Source: Flavobacterium sp. 83 (GTDB lineage: Bacteria > Bacteroidota > Bacteroidia > Flavobacteriales > Flavobacteriaceae). From it: DNA of 64,000 nt. Positions within the stretch are counted from its first letter, which is position 1; every line of letters begins with the position of its first letter. The notes beneath the pieces were generated by a model, which saw only the letters and a program-made list of their open reading frames with translations, had not been told where the DNA came from and did no database searches. Made by a program: the position numbers and the translations under genes. The stretch lies in the NCBI RefSeq assembly GCF_000744835.1, contig NZ_JQMS01000001.1:1426001-1490000 (forward strand). The letters are read 5' to 3'. Shown here in pieces: positions 43,384 to 52,527 of the stretch.

Positions 43384-43860
43384 ATGAGCACAGTATCTTA
43401 TTACACCGCGGAAGGATTAAAGAAGTTAAGAGAAGAATTAGATTATTTGAAAAGTGTAATGCGTCCAAAAGCATCTGCAGATATAGCTGAAGCAAGAGAC
43501 AAAGGAGATTTGTCTGAGAATGCAGAATATGATGCAGCCAAAGAAGCGCAAGGAATGCTTGAAATGAGAATTGCAAAACTGGAAGAAGTACATTCTAACG
43601 CTAGATTAATAGATGAAACGCATCTAGATCTTTCTAAAGTATTGGTTTTGTCGAACGTAAAAATCAAAAACCAAACCAATGGAATGGAAATGAAATATAC
43701 TTTGGTTGCTGAAAGTGAAGCAGATTTAAAAACTGGAAAAATCTCTGTAACTTCTCCAATTGGCAAAGGATTACTAGGAAAATCAGTTGGTCAGTTTGCT
43801 GAAATTACGGTTCCTAATGGTGTTTTGAAGTTTGAGATTTTAGAAATTTCACGCGACTAA
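43384..43860 (+). CDS. greA: transcription elongation factor GreA
   Basis: A 158-residue factor that enters the RNA polymerase secondary channel and stimulates cleavage of backtracked RNA. An N-terminal coiled-coil finger carries the acidic tip DLSENAEY with D42 and E45; the C-terminal domain has SPIGKGLLGKSVGQ. Length is normal. The leader contains a terminator-like hairpin, so the factor may control its own transcript by acting on paused polymerase, as reported for E. coli greA. The HIT gene follows in 67 nt. Confidence 0.96.
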   Translation: MSTVSYYTAEGLKKLREELDYLKSVMRPKASADIAEARDKGDLSENAEYDAAKEAQGMLEMRIAKLEEVHSNARLIDETHLDLSKVLVLSNVKIKNQTNGMEMKYTLVAESEADLKTGKISVTSPIGKGLLGKSVGQFAEITVPNGVLKFEILEISRD

Positions 43861-43927
43861 ATATATAAAAGTTCAATCGGTTAATTGTTTAATCGATTAA
43901 TCAATTCAATAATTAATCATATTCACG

Positions 43928-44317
43928 ATGTCAAGTATTTTTACAAAAATCATAAACGGAGAAATCCCTTGTTATAAAATTGCTGAGGATGAAAATTTTA
44001 TCGCTTTTTTGGACGTAAATCCAAATGCAAAAGGACATACGCTTTGTATTCCAAAACAGGAAATTGATAAGATTTTTGAGATTGAAGATGAGTTGTATAT
44101 CGGGCTTATGCAGTTCTCAAAAAAGATAGCCATTGCATTAGAGAAAACGGTTCAGTGTAAAAGAATTGGAATGGCTGTTATAGGTCTTGAAGTTCCTCAT
44201 GCTCATGTTCATTTGATACCATTGAATGAAATGGATGAAATGCGTTTTCAAAATAAGGTTTCAATGTCTAAAGAGGAATTTGAAGCATTGGCAATACATA
44301 TAAAAGCCAATTTATAA
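43928..44317 (+). CDS. HIT family protein
   Basis: A 129-residue nucleotide-binding protein with the histidine triad HAHVH at residues 91-95 and the N-terminal SIFTKIINGEIPCYKIAED, like HinT. These hydrolyse AMP-linked substrates such as aminoacyl adenylates. It probably shares the greA transcript (67-nt gap). A terminator follows. Confidence 0.92.
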   Translation: MSSIFTKIINGEIPCYKIAEDENFIAFLDVNPNAKGHTLCIPKQEIDKIFEIEDELYIGLMQFSKKIAIALEKTVQCKRIGMAVIGLEVPHAHVHLIPLNEMDEMRFQNKVSMSKEEFEALAIHIKANL

Positions 44318-44357
44318 TATTTTTTCAATAAAAATAAATTGGTATGGTTTTCGTTAA

Positions 44358-44390
44358 GGAAGGGAATAGGTGAAAATCTATTCCCTTTTA
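44358..44390 (+). terminator. terminator after the greA-HIT unit
   Basis: AAGGGAATAG pairs with CTATTCCCTT around an 8-nt loop, then T run. Confidence 0.82.
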
Positions 44391-44412
44391 ATTTATATGT
44401 TTACACGTTAAG

Positions 44413-45585
44413 ATGAAAAATATTTATTTAGCGATTTCTTTATTTTTATCCCTTGTAAGTTTTGGTCAGGATAGCTCAGGATATATTTTGATTGATAATA
44501 AAATGGATGCTATCTCAGCGAATTCTACAAATTCTACAGAGGCTATTGCCAATTATATAAATACCAATTTTAAAACAGAAACGGACAAAGTACGCGCGGC
44601 TTTTTATTGGACTGCGTCAAATATTAGCTACGATGCCGCTAATATGTTTTCTGTTAATTTTAATATAACTCCACAAGAGCAAATACTAAAAACCTTGAAA
44701 ACAAGGAAAGGTGTTTGTATTCATTACGCTACCGTATTTAATGATATTATGAATAAAATGGGGATACAATCCTATATAATTGAAGGTTATACTAAGCAAT
44801 ATGGGAAAGTGTCAAATTTGGCCCATGCTTGGTGTGCGGCAAAACTTGGATCTAAGTGGTATTTATTTGACCCTACTTGGGCTTCAGGGTATGTAAACAA
44901 TGGGAGATTTTTCAAAAAATTAAATGAATCTTATTTTAAAGTAGAACCAAGTAAATTAATTTCTTCCCATATTCCATTTGATTATTTGTGGCAGTTTCTA
45001 AATTACCCTACGACCAATAATGAATTTTATGAAGGTTTAACTCAAATTAATAAGTCAAAGAAGTACTTCAATTTTGAAAGTGAAATTGTGAAATACAATG
45101 CTTTATCAGAAAGTGATAAATTATTAGAATCTGCAGCACGGATAGAGAAAAACGGTGTGATAAACTCAATAATTTTAGAACGTTTAGAACGTAAGAAAAA
45201 AGAAATCGCTTATTTGCTACATAATACAAATATTGAAAAATTGAATTCAATAGTCAACAATTACAATGATGCTGTTGATTTATTAAATGAATTTATTCAT
45301 TATAGGAATAATAAGTTCAAGCCCGTTTTATCTGATGATGAAATCAGCCAAATGATCGAATTGCCGATTAAAAAATTAACGCAATGCCAAGACACTATTT
45401 ATAGCGTTGGTGCGGTTGGAAAGAGTAATTCTTCTAATTTAAGTTCATTAAAAAAATCTATCAATGATGTTTTAGGACAGGCAAAAGAACATGAAAAATT
45501 TGTGCAAGAATATTTAAGTAAACCAAGAACCTTAAGAAAAACGATGTTTACAAAGGTTTTTTGGTCTGGAGTTCCATTAAATTAA
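44413..45585 (+). CDS. secreted transglutaminase-domain protein
   Basis: A 390-residue protein with signal peptide (residues 1-19, ending VSFGQ). A transglutaminase-like domain follows, with triad candidates C102 in GVCIHYAT, H138 in LAHAW and D153 in FDPTW. The later half (about 210-385) is charged and helical. In bacteria such proteins are proteases or amidases of the cell surface rather than crosslinkers. It overlaps the stop of the converging kinase gene by 4 nt. Confidence 0.82.
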   Translation: MKNIYLAISLFLSLVSFGQDSSGYILIDNKMDAISANSTNSTEAIANYINTNFKTETDKVRAAFYWTASNISYDAANMFSVNFNITPQEQILKTLKTRKGVCIHYATVFNDIMNKMGIQSYIIEGYTKQYGKVSNLAHAWCAAKLGSKWYLFDPTWASGYVNNGRFFKKLNESYFKVEPSKLISSHIPFDYLWQFLNYPTTNNEFYEGLTQINKSKKYFNFESEIVKYNALSESDKLLESAARIEKNGVINSIILERLERKKKEIAYLLHNTNIEKLNSIVNNYNDAVDLLNEFIHYRNNKFKPVLSDDEISQMIELPIKKLTQCQDTIYSVGAVGKSNSSNLSSLKKSINDVLGQAKEHEKFVQEYLSKPRTLRKTMFTKVFWSGVPLN

Positions 45586-46730
45586 GTTGCTTTTTTAAAA
45601 CTAACTTGCATAGTAGTCCCTTTTCCTATTTCGGAGTTAAGCACTTTTATGGTTCCTTTGTGGTATTCTTCCACAATTCGCTTGGTTAAAGAAAGTCCTA
45701 AACCCCAACCGCGTTTTTTAGTGGTAAAGCCAGGTTCAAAGATAGTTTTGAATTGCTTTTTCTGAATCCCACCTCCGGAATCGATAATGTTTATTTTTAC
45801 ATAGTCACCTTCTTGTTCTATTTCTAAAGCTAGTTTTCCGCGTCCTTTCATAGCGTCAATAGCATTTTTTACCAGATTTTCTATTGTCCAACTGTGTAAA
45901 GTAGGGTTTAATGATACTATTATTGGAAATTTAGGCGCTTTAAAGGAAAATTCAATTTGTTTCGAAAATCGGGATTGTAAATAATCATAAGATTGCTGTG
46001 TTTCTGCTACAATATCTTTGTTTTCTAATTTTGGTTCAGAACCAATTTTTGAGAAACGATCTGTTATGGTTTGTAAACGTTCAATGTCTTTTTCAATTTC
46101 GAAAGTAGTAGTTTCATCTACATTTTCGGATTTCAGGAGTTCAACCCAGCCTATTAAGGAGGAAAGTGGCGTCCCTATTTGATGTGCGGTTTCTTTAGCC
46201 ATTCCAGCCCAAAGTTTGTTTTGCGTGGCCATTTTTGTACTTCTGTAAAAGTTGTAAACCAATCCGCCAAAAAGCACTATGATTAGTACTAATGCAACGG
46301 GATAGTATTTTAGTTTATTCAGTAATGCGGAATTACCGTAATATAGTTTTTGAAATTTTCCAGGGACATATTCAATTACAATCGGGTCGTTTTCGTTTTT
46401 CAAATCGTGTAAAAATGCATTTGCCTTAGTTTTATTTTTTACAATTGCATCATCAATATTTACCGTATTTATGATGCTATCATTTTCCGTCAATATTATG
46501 GGGATTGAGGTATTATTACTGAAAATCTGAAGAGGAAGTTCAACATCTGTATTTTCGCCAGCGTTAATAAGAGTTTTTTGAGCCTTTGCCCAAAGGTTCA
46601 TTTTTAATCGTTCTTCATTTTTAAAGATTTGAAAAAACGTATAAGTGTTCCAAAGAATCAATGAAATTATTAAAAAGGAAGCGAAAATAATGATCCAACG
46701 GGTTGTATTTCTTCTTTCAGAAAACTGCAT
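45582..46730 (-). CDS. sensor histidine kinase
   Basis: A 382-residue membrane kinase. Two transmembrane helices (residues 11-33 and 143-162) flank a periplasmic sensor domain. The dimerisation motif holds H183 in KETAHQIGTPLSSLIGW, and the ATPase domain has NLVKNAIDA, DSGGGI and GWGLGLSL (N, G1, G2 boxes). The partner response regulator is not adjacent. It converges with the transglutaminase gene with a 4-nt overlap of the two stops. Confidence 0.9.
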   Translation of the reverse strand: MQFSERRNTTRWIIIFASFLIISLILWNTYTFFQIFKNEERLKMNLWAKAQKTLINAGENTDVELPLQIFSNNTSIPIILTENDSIINTVNIDDAIVKNKTKANAFLHDLKNENDPIVIEYVPGKFQKLYYGNSALLNKLKYYPVALVLIIVLFGGLVYNFYRSTKMATQNKLWAGMAKETAHQIGTPLSSLIGWVELLKSENVDETTTFEIEKDIERLQTITDRFSKIGSEPKLENKDIVAETQQSYDYLQSRFSKQIEFSFKAPKFPIIVSLNPTLHSWTIENLVKNAIDAMKGRGKLALEIEQEGDYVKINIIDSGGGIQKKQFKTIFEPGFTTKKRGWGLGLSLTKRIVEEYHKGTIKVLNSEIGKGTTMQVSFKKAT

Positions 46731-46870
46731 AAATTAAATTTTGAATTATAAATATAACGAAATTATTGCTTTAGTATTTTAGTTTTAATCAAAGAATATT
46801 TTTTCAAAAAATCACACCTTGTTTTTATTCTAAATCTCGATTACTACTTCTTAAACTTGATTCAATTGTC

Positions 46871-46878
46871 TACTTTTG
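46871..46878 (+). promoter_or_regulatory. -7 box TACTTTTG for the flavin reductase gene
   Basis: TACTTTTG fits TAnnTTTG, 27 nt before the ATG at 46906. No TTG at the usual spacing. Confidence 0.5.
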
Positions 46879-46905
46879 TATCTTTAGAAGATAAATTAAA
46901 AATAT

Positions 46906-47787
46906 ATGATTAGTATTGATCCCAAAAGTATTGAAACGGCTAAGTTGCAAGGCTATTTGCAAAGCTCTGTTGGACCAAGACCTATCGCTTTTGCAAGTAC
47001 TATTGGTGTCAATGGAATTCCTAATGTATCGCCTTTTAGTTTCTTTAATGTGTTCAGTGCCAATCCGCCAATCCTTATTTTTTCACCGGCAAGACGGGTT
47101 CGTGATAATTCGATTAAACATACTTTAATTAATGCCGAAGCAACTCGTGAAGTAGTAATTAATGTGGTGAATTATGATATGGTTCAACAAACTTCTCTGG
47201 CAAGTACGGAATATGCTGATGGAGTAAATGAGTTTATAAAGTCAGGTTTGACTCCAATTCCTTCCGAAGTGGTAAAGCCTTTCAGGGTAAAAGAATCACC
47301 GGTTCAATTTGAATGTAAAGTTACTCAGATTATTCCTTTGGGAAGTGAAGGAGGTGCAGGAAATTTGATTCTTTGTGAAGTATTGCGTATTCATATTGAC
47401 GAATCTATTTTGGACGAAAACGGAGCAATTGATCAGTATAAAATAGATTTAGTTTCAAGATTAGGTGGCAACTGGTATTCCAGATCAAATCAAGGACTAT
47501 TTGAAGTGCCAAAACCATTGTCAACACTAGGAATTGGAGTGGATGCAATTCCAAATTTTGTAAAAGAAAGCATTGTTTTTAATGGGAATGATTTAGGTAA
47601 ATTAGGAAATGTAGAAGCCTTGCCTACATTGGAGGAAGTTAGTATATTTGTACAGCAAAATTTTGCAGTAAAAGGGGTTTTAAGTTCCGATGATGTTGTG
47701 AAAGTACATTTAGAAGCTAAAAAATATTTAGATAATAATGATGTATTTTCAGCGTGGAAAGTACTTTTGGCAGAAAGAAAAAAATAG
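46906..47787 (+). CDS. flavin reductase family protein (FMN-binding split barrel)
   Basis: A 293-residue protein. The N-terminal split-barrel domain (residues 1-200) has SSVGPRPIAFAST, SPFSFFNVFSANPP and the FSPARRVRDN region for FMN binding, as in flavin reductase-like or ferric/Co reductase proteins. The C-terminal part (about 200-290) is an additional alpha-rich segment. Substrate unknown. DUF3127 follows 24 nt downstream on the same strand. Confidence 0.83.
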   Translation: MISIDPKSIETAKLQGYLQSSVGPRPIAFASTIGVNGIPNVSPFSFFNVFSANPPILIFSPARRVRDNSIKHTLINAEATREVVINVVNYDMVQQTSLASTEYADGVNEFIKSGLTPIPSEVVKPFRVKESPVQFECKVTQIIPLGSEGGAGNLILCEVLRIHIDESILDENGAIDQYKIDLVSRLGGNWYSRSNQGLFEVPKPLSTLGIGVDAIPNFVKESIVFNGNDLGKLGNVEALPTLEEVSIFVQQNFAVKGVLSSDDVVKVHLEAKKYLDNNDVFSAWKVLLAERKK

Positions 47788-47811
47788 AGCAAAACAATTA
47801 AAACATAGAAG

Positions 47812-48189
47812 ATGGAAGTTACAGGAAAAATTAAAATGATCGATCAAACTAAAGAAGTTGGATCTGGAGGTTTCAAAAAAAGAGATGTAGTTGTTACAAC
47901 TGACGAGCAGTATCCACAACATATTCTAGTTCAGTTTGTTCAGGATAAATGTGACTTATTGAACGGTTTTCAAGCAGGTGAAGCTGTAAAAATTGATATT
48001 AATTTAAGAGGTAGAGAATGGACAAATCCTCAGGGAGAAACTGTTTATTTCAATACAATCCAAGGATGGAGAATAGGAAAGTTACAAGCTGAAGCTCCAG
48101 CTGCACAAATGCCTCCTATGCCTGCAGCTGCAGCATTTGCGCCAGCTACAAACTTAAACGAAGAAGAAGCAGACGATTTACCATTTTAA
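47812..48189 (+). CDS. DUF3127 OB-fold-like protein with an SSB-like tail
   Basis: A 125-residue protein. The body (MEVTGKIKMIDQTKEVG to IQGWRIGKL, residues 1-92) is DUF3127, probably an OB-like beta barrel. An Ala/Pro/Met linker follows and then the acidic tip EADDLPF. The real SSB (23860-24300) ends NDLPF, so both share the terminal DLPF that in SSB proteins docks repair and replication partners. A role as an accessory single-stranded-nucleic-acid binder is inferred. The terminator is at 48218. Confidence 0.8.
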   Translation: MEVTGKIKMIDQTKEVGSGGFKKRDVVVTTDEQYPQHILVQFVQDKCDLLNGFQAGEAVKIDINLRGREWTNPQGETVYFNTIQGWRIGKLQAEAPAAQMPPMPAAAAFAPATNLNEEEADDLPF

Positions 48190-48217
48190 TCATTTGATTT
48201 TCTATTGATGTATAATC

Positions 48218-48251
48218 AAACCCGACAGCTATTTTATTAACTGTCGGGTTT
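48218..48251 (+). terminator. terminator after DUF3127
   Basis: AAACCCGACAG (48218-48228) pairs with CTGTCGGGTTT (48241-48251), loop 12 nt, T-rich after. Confidence 0.88.
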
Positions 48252-48267
48252 TATTTTTTAATAAAGA

Positions 48268-48912
48268 ATGTATTATTTAACTGCAGCATTATCCTTTCCT
48301 CCGGTTTCGCAGACTAATTCTTCGGGCATTCTTGCTCTTGGAGGAGATTTGTCGACTGAGCGTCTACAGCTTGCTTATGCGAATGGGATTTTTCCATGGT
48401 TTGAAGATGGGGAACCTATTACATGGTGGTCACCTAATCCCAGAATGGTTTTGTTTCTGGATGAATTGATTGTTTCCAAGAGTATGCGTAACATTCTCAA
48501 TAGGAATATTTTCAAGGTTACGTTTAATCAGAATTTTAGAGAGGTAATCTCTAATTGTCAAAACATAAAACGCGATGGTCAAAATGGAACTTGGATTACC
48601 AATGATATGATTGAAGCCTATTGCAAATTGAACGAATTAGGTATTGCTAAATCAGTAGAAGTCTGGCAAGATGAGGTTTTGGTTGGTGGTTTGTATGGTG
48701 TCGATTTAGGTCATGTTTTTTGTGGTGAAAGTATGTTTTCTACAGTTTCTAATGCTTCAAAAGTAGCCTTTATTACTTTGGTAAAACAATTGAAAACAGC
48801 CAATTATAAATTGCTAGATTGTCAGGTTTATAATCCTCATCTCGAAAGTTTAGGCTGTAGGGAAATTGACAGAAACGAATTCATTAGTATTTTGAATGTT
48901 TCTAAAAAGTAA
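48268..48912 (+). CDS. aat: leucyl/phenylalanyl-tRNA--protein transferase
   Basis: A 214-residue enzyme that adds Leu or Phe from aminoacyl-tRNA to N-terminal Arg or Lys, marking proteins for ClpAP/ClpS under the N-end rule. The signature segment GIFPWFEDGEPITWWSPNPR lies near residues 36-55, and GGLYGVDLGHVFCGESMFS near 142-160. Length matches the family. A clpA/clpS gene is not in the window. Confidence 0.93.
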   Translation: MYYLTAALSFPPVSQTNSSGILALGGDLSTERLQLAYANGIFPWFEDGEPITWWSPNPRMVLFLDELIVSKSMRNILNRNIFKVTFNQNFREVISNCQNIKRDGQNGTWITNDMIEAYCKLNELGIAKSVEVWQDEVLVGGLYGVDLGHVFCGESMFSTVSNASKVAFITLVKQLKTANYKLLDCQVYNPHLESLGCREIDRNEFISILNVSKK

Positions 48913-48985
48913 GTTTGGATATCTTTCTTTGATTTTTGATTTTGAAAAATAAGTGTTTTTGTAGCCAACTAAATTTTAATATATA

Positions 48986-49780
48986 ATGGATAATATTCTT
49001 TTTATTAGCGAAATCTACATCTATCCCATTAAAAGTTTAGGAGGAATTAGCTGTCAAAGTGCCAAGGCCGAAGAAATGGGTTTTGAAAATGACAGACGAT
49101 GGATGTTGATTGATGAAAATAATCAATTTATAAGTCAAAGAGAGCATCCTATTCTCAGTCAATTTCAGCCTCAAATTTTAGAAGATACAATTGAGATCAC
49201 GTATCAAGGTAAAAAGCATACTTTTTTTATTAACGAAAGTCTAAATAGTCCAATTTCAGTGCCTGTTTGGGATGATCAAAGCGAAGTTTTCGAAGTTAAT
49301 AAAACGACCTCCGATTGGTTTAGTGAATGTCTTAGTTTTACTTGTAAATTGGTAAAAATCCTAGAAGTTGGAGATCGAAAACATAAAAGTACGGCATTGA
49401 ATGTTACTTTTAATGTTAGTCTAGCCGATGGTTACCCCTATTTATTAGTAGGGAGCGAAAGTTTAGATCATTTAAATGAAAAATTAAAAGATAAAATTAC
49501 TATTGCTAGATTTAGACCCAATATTGTTATTAATAGTAGCATTGCTCATGAAGAGGATCATTTTGGTATTATAAAAATAGGCAATGTTACCTTCCAAAAT
49601 GTAAAACCTTGCGGCAGATGCATAATGGTTAATAATGATCCATTGAAAAGTATTGTATTAAAAGAACCGCTAAAGACATTAAGTAAATACCGAAAAGTGG
49701 ATAATAGTGTTCTTTTTGGGACTAATTTAGTCTGCGTTGAAAAAGGGATTGTTAGCGTAGGGGATGTTTTGAGTTTTTAG
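48986..49780 (+). CDS. MOSC domain-containing protein (YcbX/mARC-like)
   Basis: A 264-residue protein with an N-terminal beta-barrel (residues 1-120, ISEIYIYPIKSLGG) and a C-terminal MOSC domain. The conserved cysteine motif CGRC near residues 210-213 (KPCGRCIMVNND) marks the molybdenum-ligand region of YcbX/mARC proteins that reduce N-hydroxylated compounds. Its stop overlaps the stop of the converging thiF by 4 nt, with no terminator between. Confidence 0.87.
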   Translation: MDNILFISEIYIYPIKSLGGISCQSAKAEEMGFENDRRWMLIDENNQFISQREHPILSQFQPQILEDTIEITYQGKKHTFFINESLNSPISVPVWDDQSEVFEVNKTTSDWFSECLSFTCKLVKILEVGDRKHKSTALNVTFNVSLADGYPYLLVGSESLDHLNEKLKDKITIARFRPNIVINSSIAHEEDHFGIIKIGNVTFQNVKPCGRCIMVNNDPLKSIVLKEPLKTLSKYRKVDNSVLFGTNLVCVEKGIVSVGDVLSF

Positions 49781-50487
49781 AATTTAAGTTTATTGAAACT
49801 CCAATTCAAGCTATCAAAAAGTACTAATTCATTTTCTAAAGTCGGTAAATCCATAATCAGTTTCAAAGTTTCATTCGCCATCATTGTGCCGATAATTCCC
49901 GGAAGCGTACCTAATACGCCATTCAAATTACAATTGGGAACGTCTTTTGGATTTGGAGGTTCAGGGAACAAATCCCGAAGATTCTTACTTCCGTTATGAT
50001 TGAAAACCGCCATTTGTCCCTCAAATTTCAATATGCTGCCATAGATTAATGGTTTTCCTAACGTTACGCAAATATCATTTACTAAATAGCGTGTAGCAAA
50101 ATTATCACAACCGTCAACAACCACATCAAAGGCTTTAATAATTTGTGCGGCGTTTTCCATTGTTAATTTTTCTTCAAAGGCGATAACAGCAATCAATGGA
50201 TTTAAAGTTTCTAAAACTGATTTTGCCGTAATTGATTTTGATTGACCAACATGTTTCTCAGTATATAATATTTGCCGGTGCAGGTTGTGCAATTCTATTG
50301 TGTCAAAATCTACAATTCCTATGGTTCCTACTCCAGCCGTTGCTATATATTGTAAAATAGGACAACCCAGTCCGCCTGCACCAATTACCAAAACGCTAGC
50401 TTTCTTGAGTTTTTCTTGTCCCGAATCACCTATCTCGGGCAATATCATTTGTCTGTTATATCGTAAAAAGTCTTGAATAATACTCAT
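49777..50487 (-). CDS. thiF: ThiF/MoeB-like adenylyltransferase
   Basis: A 236-residue E1-like enzyme that adenylates the C-terminal Gly-Gly of ThiS for sulphur transfer. GAGGLGCP (residues 37-43) binds ATP, HNLHRQILY (67-75) follows, and C186 in PNCNLNGVLG fits the acyl-persulphide cysteine. The zinc CxxC pairs of E. coli ThiF are missing. Without a rhodanese domain it is shorter than many MoeB-like proteins. Position at the end of the thiamine operon decides for thiF over moeB. Confidence 0.87.
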   Translation of the reverse strand: MSIIQDFLRYNRQMILPEIGDSGQEKLKKASVLVIGAGGLGCPILQYIATAGVGTIGIVDFDTIELHNLHRQILYTEKHVGQSKSITAKSVLETLNPLIAVIAFEEKLTMENAAQIIKAFDVVVDGCDNFATRYLVNDICVTLGKPLIYGSILKFEGQMAVFNHNGSKNLRDLFPEPPNPKDVPNCNLNGVLGTLPGIIGTMMANETLKLIMDLPTLENELVLFDSLNWSFNKLKF

Positions 50488-50501
50488 ATTTATTAAGCTT
50501 A

Positions 50502-50562
50502 AAGTTGAAAAGTCATAAAGTTGAAAGTCAAAATTATTTTAAATCCTTTGACTTTCGACATT
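50502..50562. repeat. degenerate inverted repeat of AGTTGAAAGTC words at thiH-thiF junction
   Basis: AAGTTGAAAAGTC and AAGTTGAAAGTCAAAA (50502-50532) face TTTGACTTTCGACA (50548-50561), 12 of 14 bases complementary. It lies across the thiH stop, so the last thiH codons are repeat text. Confidence 0.5.
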
Positions 50563-51681
50563 CGGCTTTTGACTGAAGGTTTTATCCCAATCTTTCCAAA
50601 CGGGTTCGTATCCTCTACTGGAAATTACTTTTGCAATTTCCCAAGCTGAACGCTCATCACTGATTTCAAATTGCTCCAAGGATTGCGGATCCACAACATA
50701 GCCTCCAGGATTGGTTTTAGAACCGGCACTCATACTGGTAATCCCAATAGGAATGATATTATCACGAAATTTTTCATTTTCACGGGTTGACATGGAGATT
50801 TCTAAATCTTCATTCCACAAACGGTAGGCACAAATGAGTTGGGTTAAATCGGTATCATCCATGATAAAGTTGGGCTCAATAACTCCTTCTGCGGGTCTTA
50901 ATCTAGGGAAAGAAACTGCATACTTAGTTTGCCAATACGTTTTTTGCAAATAATCTAAATGCAAGGCGTTGAAAAAACTGTCCGTACGCCAATCTTCCAA
51001 TCCTAATAAAACACCCAATCCAATTTTATGAATACCTGCAGTTCCTACTCGATCCGGTGTTTCCAAACGATAATCGAAATTGGATTTTTTCCCTTTTGTA
51101 TGGTATTGTTTATAAACATCACGATGATACGTTTCCTGATATACTAAAATTGAATAGACACCAGCATCATGTAATTGCTCGTATTCTTCTGTTGATAAAG
51201 GCTGCACTTCGGCTGAAATGGTGGAAAAGTCATTTTTTATTTGTGTAATTGCCTTTAGAAAATAATGAATGTTTACCGTATAATTGGCTTCGCCGGTAAC
51301 CAACAAAACATGATCAAATCCCGCTTTTTTTAAGACCTCAATTTCTAACGTAATTTCACTTTCAGTGAGTGTTTTTCGTTTTATTTTGTTATCCAAACTA
51401 AAACCACAATAGGTGCAAATGTTCTGACATTCGTTACTTAAATACAAAGGAGCATACATCTGAATCGTTTTGCCGAATCTTTTTTTAGTTAATTCATGTG
51501 CCAGTTGCGCCATTTGCTCTAAATAGGGCTTAGCAGCAGGTGAAATTAATGCCAGAAAATCATCGAGACTGCGTTTGTTTTTGGCTAATGCATATTCGAC
51601 CTGTAGTGAATTAGTGCTGTATATTTTGGTTTTAATAGTGTCCCAATTATAATTATCAAAAACTGATTTGAATGTGTTCAT
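50539..51681 (-). CDS. thiH: 2-iminoacetate synthase (radical SAM)
   Basis: A 380-residue radical SAM enzyme that splits tyrosine to dehydroglycine for the thiazole ring. The cluster motif is C85, C89, C92 in NECQNICTYCG. Oxygen-sensitive in other species. The C-terminal 8-10 residues (KPNVESQRI) are encoded by the degenerate repeat. It follows thiG by 69 nt and lies before thiF. Confidence 0.95.
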   Translation of the reverse strand: MNTFKSVFDNYNWDTIKTKIYSTNSLQVEYALAKNKRSLDDFLALISPAAKPYLEQMAQLAHELTKKRFGKTIQMYAPLYLSNECQNICTYCGFSLDNKIKRKTLTESEITLEIEVLKKAGFDHVLLVTGEANYTVNIHYFLKAITQIKNDFSTISAEVQPLSTEEYEQLHDAGVYSILVYQETYHRDVYKQYHTKGKKSNFDYRLETPDRVGTAGIHKIGLGVLLGLEDWRTDSFFNALHLDYLQKTYWQTKYAVSFPRLRPAEGVIEPNFIMDDTDLTQLICAYRLWNEDLEISMSTRENEKFRDNIIPIGITSMSAGSKTNPGGYVVDPQSLEQFEISDERSAWEIAKVISSRGYEPVWKDWDKTFSQKPNVESQRI

Positions 51682-51750
51682 TGTTTAGTTGGTTATTTAA
51701 TAATCGTCATTTGATTGTCATGTTTAGCTTTTTCTTCCTTTCAGGGACGA

Positions 51751-52527
51751 TTATTCATATAAAAATGCTGTCAAAGGACTCGAAGCCACTGCTCGATTTA
51801 CTTTTTGTGCTAATTGCGCTTCGTATGCTTTTCGACCAGCGACTACAGCTTCTCTGAAAGCTTCTGCCATCAGTATTGGATTTCCTGCCACAGCAATTGC
51901 AGTATTTACTAAAACCGCATCAGCTCCAAGTTCCATTGCTTTTGCTGCATCAGATGGCGCGCCAATTCCGGCATCAATAATTACAGGAACTCTACTTTGT
52001 TCGATAATGATTTCTAAAAAATCAATGGTTTTTAATCCTTTGTTGCTGCCTATCGGCGAGCCCAAAGGCATTACCGCTGAAGTTCCGGCGTCTTCCAAAC
52101 GTTTGCACAAAACGGGGTCCGCATGAATGTAAGGCAAAACGATAAATCCTAACTTGGCCAATTCTTCTGTGGCTTTTAAGGTTTCGATAGGATCAGGTAA
52201 TAAAAATCTTGGATCGGGATGAATTTCCAGTTTCAGCCAATTGGTTTCTAATGCTTCCCTGGCTAATTGTGCTGCAAAAATGGCTTCTTTAGCATTTCTT
52301 GCACCCGAAGTATTGGGTAATAAATTAATTCTTGGGTGTTTGAGATGTGCTAAAATAGCATCGGTTTCGGTTTCTAAATCGACACGTTTCAGTGCCACGG
52401 TAACTAATTCGCTCCCAGACGCCAAAATGGCTTCTTCCATTTGTTGGTTGGAACCGAATTTCCCTGTGCCTAAAAACAAGCGGGATTCGAAGGTTTTGTC
52501 TCCTATTTTATATAATGAAGTTGCCAT
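51751..52527 (-). CDS. thiG: thiazole synthase
   Basis: A 258-residue TIM-barrel enzyme that builds the thiazole ring from DXP, dehydroglycine and ThiS thiocarboxylate. The Schiff-base lysine is probably K99 in [15 protein letters not shown] near residue 20 and [12 protein letters not shown] mark it. I start it at MATSLY (52527); this ATG overlaps the thiE stop by 20 nt, whereas the longer frame would read deep into thiE. Confidence 0.94.
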   Translation of the reverse strand: MATSLYKIGDKTFESRLFLGTGKFGSNQQMEEAILASGSELVTVALKRVDLETETDAILAHLKHPRINLLPNTSGARNAKEAIFAAQLAREALETNWLKLEIHPDPRFLLPDPIETLKATEELAKLGFIVLPYIHADPVLCKRLEDAGTSAVMPLGSPIGSNKGLKTIDFLEIIIEQSRVPVIIDAGIGAPSDAAKAMELGADAVLVNTAIAVAGNPILMAEAFREAVVAGRKAYEAQLAQKVNRAVASSPLTAFLYE

